Source: Mycobacterium triplex
GTDB lineage: Bacteria > Actinomycetota > Actinomycetes > Mycobacteriales > Mycobacteriaceae
Direction: 5' to 3'
DNA length: 64,000 nucleotides
NCBI RefSeq assembly: GCF_000689255.1
Contig: NZ_HG964446.1
Coordinates: 1,354,484 to 1,418,483, forward strand
Part shown: one piece after another, positions 27,898 through 44,742 of the stretch
Layout of the letters: each line of letters starts with the position of its first letter
Numbering within the stretch: position 1 is the first letter of the stretch
Made by a program: the position numbers and the translations under genes
Notes under the pieces: model-generated
Database searches by the model: none
The model's input: the letters and a program-made list of their open reading frames with translations, nothing else
Told to the model about the DNA's origin: nothing

Positions 27898-28590
27898 TCA
27901 GCCGGGAAACGCCGCCTGCACCGACTGCGCTACCCGCTCCGCCGTATCTCCCAGGGCGACAAGCAGATTCGAGGTCATCGTGGTGAGCACCGGGGCGACG
28001 GCCGAGCCGTCGTCGCCGTAATAGCCGGCCAGCTCCAGCATCACGAATCCGTGAATCAGCGCCCAGAACTGCGCCGCGGTGCCCACCACGGACGCGTCGT
28101 CGTCGGCGCCGCCGACGGTGATCCGGCCGGCCAACATGCACCGGCGCACCACGCGCACCACGTGCGCGAAGCTGGGGTGGTGCTGCTCGATCTCGGCCAC
28201 CGTCAGCGTCAGGACGTTGCCGGCCGGCGCGTTGATGCCGTGCGCGCTGGTGCTGCCGAACATCAGCCGGTACATGTGTGGCCGCTCGATCGCGTAGCGG
28301 CGATAGGCGGCGCCGGTGAGGAACAGGTCGGCGACCGGGTCGTCGGTCCGCGGCACGGTCTGGGCCTCGTCGAACTGCCGTAACCCCTCCTCGGCGACCG
28401 CCGCGATCAGCGCCCGCATGCCGCCGAAATGGGTGTACACGGCCATTGTCGAGGTCCCCGCGGCGCTGGCCACCTTGCGGGTCTGCAGGGCGTCGGGGCC
28501 GTCGCTGTCGAGCAGGCCGACCGCGGCGTGCAGCATCTCATGACGAACACTGCGCACATTGCGCTGAACTTCCGAAGTCATCGCTCCCAC
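27898..28590 (-). CDS. TetR-family transcriptional regulator (Rv0653c)
   Basis: A 230-residue TetR-type repressor. The helix-turn-helix is at about 35-55 (LQTRKVASAAGTSTMAVYTHFGG); the ligand-binding C-terminal domain is hydrophobic and without recognised signature. The start is either GTG 28590 (length close to Rv0653c) or ATG 28581; the former is used because GGAG lies 4 bases upstream. It is divergent from the carotenoid oxygenase gene over an 85-base gap that contains a palindrome, so it probably represses that gene. Confidence 0.87.
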   Translation of the reverse strand: MGAMTSEVQRNVRSVRHEMLHAAVGLLDSDGPDALQTRKVASAAGTSTMAVYTHFGGMRALIAAVAEEGLRQFDEAQTVPRTDDPVADLFLTGAAYRRYAIERPHMYRLMFGSTSAHGINAPAGNVLTLTVAEIEQHHPSFAHVVRVVRRCMLAGRITVGGADDDASVVGTAAQFWALIHGFVMLELAGYYGDDGSAVAPVLTTMTSNLLVALGDTAERVAQSVQAAFPG

Positions 28591-28639
28591 TATCTCCGAT
28601 GAGGCCTTGCCATCTTTTCATCGCCGGCGTACTGTCGCA

Positions 28640-28663
28640 ATAACGCTGAAATATCAATGTTAT
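28640..28663. promoter_or_regulatory. Candidate TetR operator between Rv0653c-like and carotenoid oxygenase genes
   Basis: ATAAC (28640-28644) is inverted as GTTAT (28659-28663), and the 14 bases between continue the symmetry (TGA ... TCA). The 24-bp element ends just before the AGGAG ribosome site of the oxygenase gene. Confidence 0.6.
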
Positions 28664-28675
28664 AGGAGTTCAGCC

Positions 28676-30202
28676 ATGACTTCCACACAGACGACCAAAT
28701 CCGAGAACCCGTATCTCGAAGGCTTCCTGGCGCCGGTGAGCGCCGAAGTGACCGCGACCGACCTGCGCGTCACGGGGCAGATCCCAGACCACCTGGACGG
28801 GCGCTACCTGCGCAACGGACCCAACCCGGCCGCGGAGGTCGACCCGGCCACCTACCACTGGTTCACCGGCGATGCGATGGTGCATGGGGTCGCGCTGCGC
28901 GACGGCAAGGCCTGCTGGTACCGCAACCGCTGGGTCCGCACGCCGCCCGCGTGCGCCGCGCTCGGCGAGCCCGAGCCCCAGGGGCTGAACCCGCGCGCCG
29001 GGATGCTGTCGGTCGGGCCCAACACCAACGTGCTGACTCACGCCGGCCGGACGCTGGCGCTCGTCGAGGGCGGCGGGGCCAACTACGAGCTCACCGACGA
29101 CCTGGACACCGTCGGGCCCTGCGACTTCGACGGCACCCTGTTCGGCGGCTACACCGCCCACCCGCACCGGGATCCGCACACCGGTGAGCTGCACGCGGTG
29201 TCCTACTGCTTCGGACGCGGGCGCAGCGTGCAGTACTCGGTCATCGACACCGACGGCCGCGCCCGGCGCACCGTCGACATCGAAGTGACCGGGTCGCCGA
29301 TGATGCACGACTTCTCCCTGACCGACAAGTACGTGGTGATCTACGACCTGCCGGTGACGTTCGACCCCATGCAGGTCGTGCCGGCCAACGCGCCGCGCTG
29401 GCTGAGTTCGCCGGCCCGCCTGGTGTTGCAGTCGGTGCTCGGCCGGGTCCGGATTCCCAGCCCGCTGACGACAGCGCTCAACCGCAACCGGCAGCCGATG
29501 CATCGGATGCCCTACAGCTGGAAGGACAGCTACCCGGCGCGGATCGGGGTCATGCCCCGCGAAGGGGGCAACGATGACGTGCGCTGGTTCGACATCGAAC
29601 CCTGCTACGTCTTCCATCCGCTCAACGCCTACTCGGAGATGCGCGATGGGGCCCGAACAAAAGAAGAGGTCCTGGTGCTCGACGTGTGCAGCTACTCGCG
29701 GATGTTCGACCGCGATCTGCGCGGTCCCGGCGACAGCCGGCCGACGCTGGATCGCTGGACGATCAACCTGGCCACCGGTGCGATGAGCACCGAACGCCGC
29801 GACGATCGTCCCCAGGAGTTCCCGCGCATCGACGAGACCCTGCTGGGCGGCCGGCACCGGTTCGGCTACGCCGTCGGGCTGGACGGCGGCTACCTCTCCG
29901 GTGGCGCGACCGAGATGACCTCGGCACTCTACAAGCACGACTACGCGACGGGATCAAGCACCGTCGCGCCGCTGGACGCCGATCTTCTGCTCGGCGAGAT
30001 GTCCTTTGTGCCCAACCCGACAAACGGGTCGGGGGAGCGCGCCGAGGACGACGGCGTCCTGATGGGCTACGCCTATCACCGCGGCCGTGACGAGGGGCAA
30101 TTGCTGCTGCTGGACGCTCAGAGCCTCGAGTCGATCGCCACGGTGCACCTACCGCAGCGGGTCCCGATGGGTTTCCACGGCAACTGGGCGCCTTCCGTCT
30201 GA
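28676..30202 (+). CDS. Carotenoid cleavage oxygenase (Rv0654 family)
   Basis: A 508-residue seven-bladed beta-propeller dioxygenase. The four iron-ligand histidines are visible in TAHPHRD, MMHDFSL, VFHPLNAY and the C-terminal GFHGNW. Rv0654 of M. tuberculosis cleaves several carotenoids and apocarotenoids, and a similar role is expected. The ATG at 28676 follows AGGAGTTCAGCC. It is divergent from and probably controlled by the TetR gene. No carotenoid biosynthesis gene lies nearby. Confidence 0.93.
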   Translation: MTSTQTTKSENPYLEGFLAPVSAEVTATDLRVTGQIPDHLDGRYLRNGPNPAAEVDPATYHWFTGDAMVHGVALRDGKACWYRNRWVRTPPACAALGEPEPQGLNPRAGMLSVGPNTNVLTHAGRTLALVEGGGANYELTDDLDTVGPCDFDGTLFGGYTAHPHRDPHTGELHAVSYCFGRGRSVQYSVIDTDGRARRTVDIEVTGSPMMHDFSLTDKYVVIYDLPVTFDPMQVVPANAPRWLSSPARLVLQSVLGRVRIPSPLTTALNRNRQPMHRMPYSWKDSYPARIGVMPREGGNDDVRWFDIEPCYVFHPLNAYSEMRDGARTKEEVLVLDVCSYSRMFDRDLRGPGDSRPTLDRWTINLATGAMSTERRDDRPQEFPRIDETLLGGRHRFGYAVGLDGGYLSGGATEMTSALYKHDYATGSSTVAPLDADLLLGEMSFVPNPTNGSGERAEDDGVLMGYAYHRGRDEGQLLLLDAQSLESIATVHLPQRVPMGFHGNWAPSV

Positions 30203-30376
30203 CCCCTTTACCGTTACTGTCAGGACCGTTAGCCTGCCTGCAGGGGTGGGTCTCAGGTCGGCGAATTTTTCGCCCCGGTGCTGTGCAACCATGCTGTGTG
30301 CTCCCAGGCGTGCGCTACAGTGACTCATGCCACACAAAGGGGCAGGTGGCAGCATGCGTCGACGGAAGGATTCCCT

Positions 30377-31387
30377 ATGGGCGTCGCTATCGAGGTCAGT
30401 GGTCTGACGAAGTCCTTTGGTTCCTCGAGGATTTGGGAAGACGTGACCCTGGATATCCCCGCCGGGGAGGTCAGCGTTTTGCTGGGCCCGTCGGGTACTG
30501 GCAAGTCGGTGTTCTTGAAGTCGTTGATCGGCCTGCTTCGTCCGGAACGTGGCTCGATTGTCATCGATGGCACCGACATCATCGAGTGTTCGGCCAAGGA
30601 GCTCTACGAGATCCGCACGCTGTTCGGGGTGCTGTTCCAGGACGGCGCGCTGTTCGGCTCGATGAACCTCTACGACAACACCGCGTTCCCGCTGCGGGAG
30701 CACACCAAGAAGAAGGAAAGCGAGATCCGTGACATCGTCATGGAGAAGCTGAGCATGGTGGGCCTCGGCGGTGACGAGAAGAAGTTCCCCGGCGAGATCT
30801 CCGGTGGTATGCGCAAGCGTGCCGGCCTGGCCCGCGCGCTGGTGCTCGACCCGCAGATCATTCTGTGCGACGAGCCCGACTCCGGTCTGGACCCGGTCCG
30901 TACCGCCTATTTGAGCCAGCTGATCCTGGACATCAACGCCCAGATCGACGCGACCATCCTGATCGTGACGCACAACATCAACATCGCCCGCACGGTGCCG
31001 GACAACATCGGCATGCTGTTCCGCAAGCACCTGGTCATGTTCGGGCCGCGCGAGGTGCTGCTGACCAGCGACGAGCCGGTGGTGCGCCAGTTCCTCAACG
31101 GCCGGCGGATCGGGCCGATCGGCATGTCCGAGGAAAAGGACGAGGCGACCATGGCCGAAGAGCAGGCACTGCTCGACGCGGGTCACCACGCCGGCGGCAC
31201 CGAGGAGATCGAGGGCGTGCCACCACAGATCACCGCAACCCCCGGGATGCCCGAACGCAAGGGTGTGGCACGCCGCCAGGCCCGGGTACGCGAGATGCTG
31301 CACACCCTGCCCAAGAAAGCACAAGCGGCCATCCTCGACGACCTCGAGGGCACGCACAAGTACCAAGCGCACGAGTTCGGCGACTGA
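30377..31387 (+). CDS. mkl: Mkl/MceG ATPase of Mce lipid transporters
   Basis: A 336-residue ABC ATPase that energises Mce transporters (Mce1, Mce4 and others) for fatty acid and cholesterol uptake. Walker A GPSGTGKS at 37-44, signature SGGMRKR, Walker B LCDEP, H-loop VTHN. A 70-residue C-terminal tail (QARVREMLHTLPKKAQAAI) is specific to actinobacterial MceG. The ATG at 30377 has AAGGA 6 bases upstream; the frame continues upstream without a better site. Confidence 0.95.
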   Translation: MGVAIEVSGLTKSFGSSRIWEDVTLDIPAGEVSVLLGPSGTGKSVFLKSLIGLLRPERGSIVIDGTDIIECSAKELYEIRTLFGVLFQDGALFGSMNLYDNTAFPLREHTKKKESEIRDIVMEKLSMVGLGGDEKKFPGEISGGMRKRAGLARALVLDPQIILCDEPDSGLDPVRTAYLSQLILDINAQIDATILIVTHNINIARTVPDNIGMLFRKHLVMFGPREVLLTSDEPVVRQFLNGRRIGPIGMSEEKDEATMAEEQALLDAGHHAGGTEEIEGVPPQITATPGMPERKGVARRQARVREMLHTLPKKAQAAILDDLEGTHKYQAHEFGD

Positions 31388-31405
31388 CCGTCGTCTGACC
31401 CACCA

Positions 31406-31436
31406 GCCCGATCACCACGGCTCGCGGTGGTCGGGC
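31406..31436 (+). terminator. Terminator hairpin after mkl
   Basis: GCCCGATCACC (31406-31416) pairs with GGTGGTCGGGC (31426-31436), one T-G wobble, 9-base loop. Only a weak T-rich tail (TGGTTGT) follows. Confidence 0.65.
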
Positions 31437-31499
31437 CTGGTTGTACCTGTGGGAAGCCGTGGGCAGAGGAATTCACTGACAACTTGCCGCCCCTTCCTC

Positions 31500-31528
31500 T
31501 TGACGAATACGCGTGCACAGGTCAATCT
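31500..31528 (+). promoter_or_regulatory. Candidate rpoB promoter P1
   Basis: TTGACG (31500-31505) and CAATCT (31523-31528) are 17 bases apart. The -35 is near consensus and the -10 is moderate. Confidence 0.45.
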
Positions 31529-31594
31529 GTTGGGCAGCATGTACCCACGGGCAATTCGAGATGCCAGCCAGCGTCTATCCCCCGGGATGGGTAG

Positions 31595-31623
31595 TTGAGG
31601 AATGCGCGCGCCTGCGCTATTGT
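31595..31623 (+). promoter_or_regulatory. Candidate rpoB promoter P2
   Basis: TTGAGG (31595-31600) and TATTGT (31618-31623) are 17 bases apart, about 200 bases before the rpoB start, giving a long leader. Confidence 0.5.
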
Positions 31624-31764
31624 TGGACGTTGCGCTGGCTACTTCCTGCCCACCTCACCCGCCACCTGACACCGTGGTCTTAGCCTGAGCCCCCTCTGTG
31701 GTTCAGCTATTTAGTTGCGCGCGTGAGGCTCGAGCAGTTCGTTCGCCGGCTTAAACCGAAATGA

Positions 31765-35316
<3,552 letters not shown>

Positions 35317-35327
35317 TTAGTTACTAA

Positions 35328-39302
<3,975 letters not shown>

Positions 39303-39307
39303 TTCGA

Positions 39308-39349
39308 CAACGAAAAGCCCCGGGTTTACGCCCGGGGCTTTTTCGTTGC
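39308..39349. terminator. Terminator after rpoC
   Basis: AGCCCCGGG (39316-39324) pairs with CCCGGGGCT (39331-39339), loop TTTACG, followed by TTTTTCG. Outer arms CAACGAAA and TTTCGTTG extend the symmetry, so it can terminate from both sides; the gene to the right is convergent. Confidence 0.92.
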
Positions 39350-39401
39350 GGCCGAGGCTTTTTCGTGCGCTCTCGCCTGGCCGCCGAGCGTGAAGTTAGC
39401 T

Positions 39402-41219
39402 TCACGTTCGCGGATTCGGTTGCACCATCGCGCGGATCAGGTCGGAGAACTCCGCCGGCGTGTAGTTGCGGTGCCAGTGCCGAAGGTAAACGTCCTTCGG
39501 CAGGATCAGTACATCCACGTCGTCCTCGGCGACCACCGTGGAATTCCGGAAATCGCCCCGGACGACGCCGGTGACGCCCAGCGGCTCCCACGGGTGGACC
39601 CGAAAGTAGTCGTAGCCGCCCGACGGCCGGCCGCGCAGCCCGAACGACAGCGGGACGTAGACAAAGCTCGCCCGCGCACCGACTTCGGTCAGGCATTCGC
39701 CGGGCGAAAGATGGCTCAGGCGTGCGCTTTTGAATCCGAGGTCGGGGTCGATGTGGTCGGTGCGGTAGCCGCGACTGGCGACGTTGCGCAGCAAGGCCGT
39801 GCGTTGCTCGTGGTCCCAGTCGAGCGCGTCGGCCGCCAGGAATCGGCGCCGCTCCAGCTCGGGAGCGTTGCGCAGGGCCGGCACGCAGACGACACGGTCC
39901 TTGAGCGACGGAACGCGGTTGATCACCAAATCGGCTACCAGCGGCGCGAATTCGGGATTGTCTTCGGTGTGTTCAAGCAGCAGGCAGGTGCGCCGGCCGC
40001 CGTTTTCGCCCGTCCCACCGACGAAGCTGTCGACGACGTCGGCCTGGATGTCGTCGACGATGATCGACGCGTTGTGCGCCGCGCGGCGCTCCGCCTCCTC
40101 CGAACCGAAGCTGCCCCGAAAAAAGGCGAAGCGCAGGTCGCCTTCGTGGGTGACTTCGCAGACCTCGAGGTTGGCCTCGCCGGCATTGAGCGGGCTGTCG
40201 CCCTCGAGAAGGTAGGTCCGCCCTTCCCGGTCATGCAGGGCGTAGACCGCGTTCGCCGTGCGCTGGTCGATGAAAATCTGGTAGCTGCCCGAGGTGCGCA
40301 AGTGGGTGCCGCGCTGTCGCAGGGCATCCGCGCAGCGCAGGCAGCGGATGGTGTCCACGATGTCGGCGACGAACTCTTGGGCTTGCGGCGCAACGACTTC
40401 CAGCCAGGCAAAGGCGGTGTTCTCGAAATCGTCGTAGTGGCGGGCCAACAACTGTGCCCGGTGCTCGTCCAGCGCCTCCGGCCTCGCCGCGCGCTGCAAC
40501 GCGCTTCGGTGGACAGTGCGCTCATCGTCGCTGCGGCTCTTCGTAAGCTGCTTGGCGTGATACAGCGCCTCCAGCGGATGACTCAGGATGTGGAGCATCC
40601 TTTCGCGCAGTGCCGTAGTGTCGTTGAGCACCGCGGCGGGCACGGCGCTCTTGCTATGGGCGTAGCCCAGCGACGCGAGTTCACGCAGGATCCGTTGCGG
40701 GGGCCCGTCGAACACGCCGGCGCTGGTTAGGCGCAGCACCCGCCAGGCCAGGTTGCCGACGTTCTCCTCCCACAGAATGTCGACGATCTCGTCGAAGTCC
40801 ACGCCGAAAGCCTCCTGGCCGCCGAACTCCGCATGCACCAATCGCCCAAAGGGATTCAGGTCGGACATCCCGATGTCGTGAACGTAGGCCAGCAGGCAGC
40901 CGTAGCTCGTCATGAAGTCCAGGCGACGCCGCGGCCGCTCGGCGATCTTGACGCCCGAAACGTTGGCGATCATGTCGACAATGCGATGGGCGACATCGCG
41001 CATGTGCATCACGCCGTGATCGGTGAACAGCGCCAGGTGGCTGATCGGATCCTTTAGGAACGCCGGATCCTTTGCCACCTCCTCGAGGGTCAGGCTCGCG
41101 TTCACCTTCGAGTAGTAGTTGCGCTCGATGAGTTCGCGGATGCGCGCCGGAAGCAGCAGGTCCAGTGTGGCATCGGTGTCCGTCAGTCCGGATTCGTCGA
41201 GCTGTCGCGTGTTGGGCAT
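39402..41219 (-). CDS. HD-domain hydrolase with C-terminal cyclic-nucleotide-binding-like domain
   Basis: A 605-residue protein not found between rpoC and end in H37Rv. The N-terminal part holds an HD-type metal site: H68 and H72 in [12 protein letters not shown], and H114-D115 in AYVHDIGM, with a helical domain to about 310. The middle (about 310-430) is mixed alpha/beta ([19 protein letters not shown]). The C-terminal 130 residues ([50 protein letters not shown]) resemble a Crp-type cNMP-binding beta roll. No HTH or membrane helix. Nucleotide or second-messenger hydrolysis with allosteric ligand control is inferred only. Confidence 0.72.
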   Translation of the reverse strand: MPNTRQLDESGLTDTDATLDLLLPARIRELIERNYYSKVNASLTLEEVAKDPAFLKDPISHLALFTDHGVMHMRDVAHRIVDMIANVSGVKIAERPRRRLDFMTSYGCLLAYVHDIGMSDLNPFGRLVHAEFGGQEAFGVDFDEIVDILWEENVGNLAWRVLRLTSAGVFDGPPQRILRELASLGYAHSKSAVPAAVLNDTTALRERMLHILSHPLEALYHAKQLTKSRSDDERTVHRSALQRAARPEALDEHRAQLLARHYDDFENTAFAWLEVVAPQAQEFVADIVDTIRCLRCADALRQRGTHLRTSGSYQIFIDQRTANAVYALHDREGRTYLLEGDSPLNAGEANLEVCEVTHEGDLRFAFFRGSFGSEEAERRAAHNASIIVDDIQADVVDSFVGGTGENGGRRTCLLLEHTEDNPEFAPLVADLVINRVPSLKDRVVCVPALRNAPELERRRFLAADALDWDHEQRTALLRNVASRGYRTDHIDPDLGFKSARLSHLSPGECLTEVGARASFVYVPLSFGLRGRPSGGYDYFRVHPWEPLGVTGVVRGDFRNSTVVAEDDVDVLILPKDVYLRHWHRNYTPAEFSDLIRAMVQPNPRT

Positions 41220-41334
41220 TCGAATCCACCGCCGAATCCGTCGAGCATCCGTGTTTGCTCAGACGATCTCACGTTCTCCTCGCGGGGTCCAGCGGGTGTA
41301 CTCACCCGTCGGCCCCGAAACTAGACTGGCCAAC

Positions 41335-42093
41335 GTGCTGATCGGTTCGCACGTCAGTCCGCAAGACCCGCTGGCCGCAGCGGGGGCCGAGGGCGCTGAC
41401 GTAGTACAGATATTCCTCGGCAACCCGCAGAGCTGGAAGCCGCCCAAGCCTCGCGAGGACGCCGCGGTGCTCAAGGCCGCGGCGCTGCCGATCTACGTGC
41501 ATGCGCCCTACCTGATCAACGTCGCGTCGGCCAACAACAAGGTACGGATCCCGTCGCGCAAAATCCTGCAGCAGACCTGTGACGCGGCCGCCGACATCGG
41601 CGCGGCGGCGGTCATCGTGCACGGTGGCCACGTCGCCGACGACAGCGACATCGACGAGGGTTTCCAGCGCTGGCGCAAGGCGCTCGACCAGCTGGAGTCC
41701 ACCGTGCCGGTGTACCTGGAAAACACCGCGGGCGGCGACCACGCGATGGCCCGCCACTTCGACACCATCGCCCGGTTGTGGGATGTCATCGGCGACACCG
41801 GAATTGGCTTCTGCCTGGACACCTGCCACACCTGGGCGGCCGGTGAGGCGCTGGTCGGTGCCGTGGAGCGCATCAAGGCCATCACGGGCCGGATCGACCT
41901 GGTGCATTGCAACGACTCCAAGGACGAGGCGGGCTCGGGCCGGGACCGCCACGCGAACCTGGGCACCGGCCGGATCGATCCCGGCTTGTTGGTCGCCGCG
42001 GTCAAGACCGCGGACGCGCCGGTGATCTGCGAGACCGCCGACGAGGGCCGCAAGGACGACATCGCCTTCTTGCGGGAGAACACCACCGGCTGA
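41335..42093 (+). CDS. end: Endonuclease IV (AP endonuclease)
   Basis: A 252-residue zinc-dependent AP endonuclease (Nfo family), the same length as Rv0670. It incises 5' to abasic sites in base excision repair. TIM-barrel metal ligands are visible in [62 protein letters not shown] and ICETADEG. The start GTG 41335 has no Shine-Dalgarno, and TAGACT (41322-41327) ends 7 bases upstream, so a leaderless transcript is likely. Confidence 0.95.
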   Translation: MLIGSHVSPQDPLAAAGAEGADVVQIFLGNPQSWKPPKPREDAAVLKAAALPIYVHAPYLINVASANNKVRIPSRKILQQTCDAAADIGAAAVIVHGGHVADDSDIDEGFQRWRKALDQLESTVPVYLENTAGGDHAMARHFDTIARLWDVIGDTGIGFCLDTCHTWAAGEALVGAVERIKAITGRIDLVHCNDSKDEAGSGRDRHANLGTGRIDPGLLVAAVKTADAPVICETADEGRKDDIAFLRENTTG

Positions 42094-42118
42094 GCTGGGG
42101 GGCGGGCACGTCGACGCG

Positions 42119-42156
42119 TATTACAGCTCTTGTGCGGTTGTTGGAAAACTGTAATA
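42119..42156. promoter_or_regulatory. Perfect 8-bp inverted repeat over the fadE8 promoter
   Basis: TATTACAG (42119-42126) is exactly inverted as CTGTAATA (42149-42156), with 22 bases between. The right arm overlaps the -10 element and the left arm lies just ahead of the -35. A repressor binding both arms would block the promoter. The PaaX-like regulator in this operon or an unlinked TetR is a candidate. Confidence 0.7.
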
Positions 42157-42157
42157 T
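42130..42157 (+). promoter_or_regulatory. fadE8 promoter, predicted leaderless
   Basis: TTGTGC (42130-42135) and TAATAT (42152-42157) are 16 bases apart. Transcription would start about 7 bases later, on the ATG at 42165. No ribosome-binding site precedes that ATG. Confidence 0.65.
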
Positions 42158-42164
42158 GGGTGGC

Positions 42165-43793
42165 ATGTCAGACACGCATGTCGTCACCAACCAGGTCCCG
42201 CCGCTGGAGAACTACAACCCCGCGACATCACCGATGCTCGTCGAGGCCCTGATCCGCGAGGGCGGGCAGTGGGGCATGGATGAGGTGCACGCGGTCGGGG
42301 CGTTGTCGGCCAGTCACGAGGCCCAGCGCTGGGGTGAGCTCGCCGACCGCAATCAGCCCATCCTGCACACCCACGACCGCACCGGGCACCGGGTCGACGA
42401 GGTCGAGTACGACCCGGCCTACCACGAGCTGATGCGCGCGGCGATCGGGCACGGCATGCACGCCGCGCCGTGGGCCGACGACCGCCCGGGCGCGCATGTG
42501 GTGCGGGCCGCCAAGACCTCGGCGTGGAACGTCGAGCCGGGCCACGTCTGCCCGATCTCGATGACCTATGCCGTCGTCCCGGCGCTGCGCTACAACCCCG
42601 AGCTGGCGGCCGTGTACGAGCCGCTGCTGACCAGTCGCGAGTACGACCCGGAGCTCAAGCTGGCCACCACGAAGGCCGGCATCACCGCGGGCATGTCGAT
42701 GACCGAGAAGCAGGGCGGCTCCGACGTTCGCGCCGGCACCACCCAGGCCACCCCCAACGGCGACGGCACCTACAGCCTGATCGGCCACAAGTGGTTCACC
42801 TCGGCGCCGATGTGCGACATCTTCCTGGTCCTCGCGCAGGCGCCGGGCGGGCTGTCGTGCTTCATGCTGCCGCGCATCCTGCCCGACGGCAGTCGCAACC
42901 GGATGTTCTTGCAGCGCCTCAAGGACAAGCTCGGCAACCACGCCAACGCCTCGAGCGAGGTGGAATACGACGGCGCCATCGCCTGGCTGGTGGGCGAGGA
43001 GGGCCGCGGCGTGCCGACCATCATCGAGATGGTCAACCTCACCCGACTGGACTGCACCCTGGGCTCTGCCACCAGCATGCGTACCGGTCTGACCCGCGCC
43101 ATTCACCACGCCCAGCATCGGAAGGCGTTCGGCGCCTACCTGATTGACCAGCCGCTGATGCGCAACGTGCTGGCCGACCTGGCCGTCGAGGCCGAGGCCG
43201 CCACGATCGTCGCGATGCGGATGGCCGGTGCCACCGACAACGCGCTGCGCGGGGACGAGAAGGAAGCGCTGCTGCGCCGGATCGGCCTGGCGGCCAGCAA
43301 GTACTGGGTGTGCAAGCGCTCCACCCCGCACGCCGCCGAAGCGCTGGAATGCCTGGGCGGCAACGGCTATGTCGAAGAGTCCGGCATGCCGCGGCTGTAC
43401 CGCGAGGCGCCGCTGATGGGCATCTGGGAAGGCTCCGGCAACGTCAGTGCGCTGGACACCCTGCGCGCCATGGCTACTCGGCCCGAATGCGTCGAGGTGT
43501 TGTTCGCCGAACTCGACGAGAGCACGCGACAGGATCCGCGGCTGGGCGGCCACGTCGAGCGGCTACGTCAAGACCTGAGCGACCTGGACACGATCGCCTA
43601 CCGCGCCCGCAAGGTTGCCGAGGACATCTGCCTGGCCCTGCAGGGCTCGCTGCTGGTGCGCCATGGTCATCCCGCCGTCGCCGAGGCATTTCTGGCGACC
43701 AGGCTGGGCGGACAGTGGGGCGGCGCGTTCGGCACCATGCCGACCGGGCTGGATCTGGCGCCGATCCTGGAGCGGGCCCTGGTAAAGGGCTGA
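42165..43793 (+). CDS. fadE8: Acyl-CoA dehydrogenase FadE8 (AidB-like)
   Basis: A 542-residue flavoprotein, exactly the length of M. tuberculosis FadE8. The AidB-type features are the long N-terminal domain (about 1-180), MTEKQGGSDVRAGTTQA near 185, the FAD/acyl-binding segment RMFLQRLKDKLGNHANASSEV, and ECLGGNGYVEESGMPRLYREAPLMGIWEG near 410. The start ATG 42165 is used because it gives the family length and fits the leaderless promoter; ATG 42156 lies inside the -10. It is followed by echA4 after 8 bases. The substrate is not known. Confidence 0.93.
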   Translation: MSDTHVVTNQVPPLENYNPATSPMLVEALIREGGQWGMDEVHAVGALSASHEAQRWGELADRNQPILHTHDRTGHRVDEVEYDPAYHELMRAAIGHGMHAAPWADDRPGAHVVRAAKTSAWNVEPGHVCPISMTYAVVPALRYNPELAAVYEPLLTSREYDPELKLATTKAGITAGMSMTEKQGGSDVRAGTTQATPNGDGTYSLIGHKWFTSAPMCDIFLVLAQAPGGLSCFMLPRILPDGSRNRMFLQRLKDKLGNHANASSEVEYDGAIAWLVGEEGRGVPTIIEMVNLTRLDCTLGSATSMRTGLTRAIHHAQHRKAFGAYLIDQPLMRNVLADLAVEAEAATIVAMRMAGATDNALRGDEKEALLRRIGLAASKYWVCKRSTPHAAEALECLGGNGYVEESGMPRLYREAPLMGIWEGSGNVSALDTLRAMATRPECVEVLFAELDESTRQDPRLGGHVERLRQDLSDLDTIAYRARKVAEDICLALQGSLLVRHGHPAVAEAFLATRLGGQWGGAFGTMPTGLDLAPILERALVKG

Positions 43794-43801
43794 GCCACAA
43801 C

Positions 43802-44740
43802 ATGACTCATGCGATCAGGCCGGTCGACTTCGACAACCTGAAAACGATGACCTACGAGGTCACCGACCGGGTTGCGCGGATCACCTTCAATCGACCGGAA
43901 AAGGGCAACGCGATCGTCGCGGACACCCCGTTGGAGCTCTCGGCGTTGGTCGAGCGGGCCGATCTCGACCCGAACGTGCACGTCATTCTGGTATCCGGCC
44001 GCGGCGAAGGCTTTTGCGCGGGTTTCGACCTGTCGGCCTATGCCGACGGCTCCGGCTCGGCCGGCGGCACGGGGGCGTACAAGGGCACTGTGCTCGACGG
44101 TAAAACCCAGGGGCTCAACCACATGCCGGATCGGCCGTGGGACCCGATGATCGACTACCAGATGATGAGCCGATTCGTGCGCGGGTTCTCCAGCCTGATG
44201 CACGCCGACAAGCCGACGGTGGTCAAGATCCACGGCTACTGCGTGGCCGGCGGCACCGACATCGCGCTGCACGCCGACCAGGTGATAGCCGCGGCCGACG
44301 CCAAGATCGGCTACCCGCCCACCCGGGTGTGGGGTGTCCCGGCCGCGGGCCTGTGGGCGCACCGGCTCGGCGACCAGCGTGCCAAACGTCTTTTGTTCAC
44401 CGGTGATTCGATCACCGGCGCGCAGGCCGCCGAGTGGGGGCTGGCCGTCGAGGCGCCGGACCCGAAGGACCTCGACGAGCGCACCGAGCGGCTGGTGGCG
44501 CGCATCGCCGCGGTTCCGGTCAATCAGCTGATCATGGTCAAACTCGCGCTGAATTCCGCTCTGCTGCAACAGGGTGTGGCCACCAGCCGGATGGTCAGCA
44601 CGGTGTTCGACGGTGTCGCCCGGCACACCCGGGAGGGGCACGACTTCGTGGCCGACTCCGTCGAGCACGGATTCCGCGAAGCGGTCCGGCATCGCGACGA
44701 ACCGTTCGGCGACTACGGCCGCCGCGCCTCCGGAGTGTAA
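43802..44740 (+). CDS. echA4: Enoyl-CoA hydratase family protein EchA4
   Basis: A 312-residue crotonase, longer than the usual 260 because of an insertion around residues 78-110 (SGSAGGTGAYKGTVLDGKTQ) and an extended C-terminus. Oxyanion-hole segments: GFCAGFDLSAY near 72 and HGYCVAGGTDIALHAD near 145. It corresponds to Rv0673. The ATG at 43802 lies 8 bases after fadE8, so they are one operon. A hydratase or isomerase step after FadE8 is the natural inference. Confidence 0.92.
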   Translation: MTHAIRPVDFDNLKTMTYEVTDRVARITFNRPEKGNAIVADTPLELSALVERADLDPNVHVILVSGRGEGFCAGFDLSAYADGSGSAGGTGAYKGTVLDGKTQGLNHMPDRPWDPMIDYQMMSRFVRGFSSLMHADKPTVVKIHGYCVAGGTDIALHADQVIAAADAKIGYPPTRVWGVPAAGLWAHRLGDQRAKRLLFTGDSITGAQAAEWGLAVEAPDPKDLDERTERLVARIAAVPVNQLIMVKLALNSALLQQGVATSRMVSTVFDGVARHTREGHDFVADSVEHGFREAVRHRDEPFGDYGRRASGV

Positions 44741-44742
44741 CC

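Noticed and set aside
42156..42164. ATG 42156 as fadE8 start
   Set aside because: It lies inside the TAATAT -10 element, and the next ATG gives exactly the FadE8 family length.
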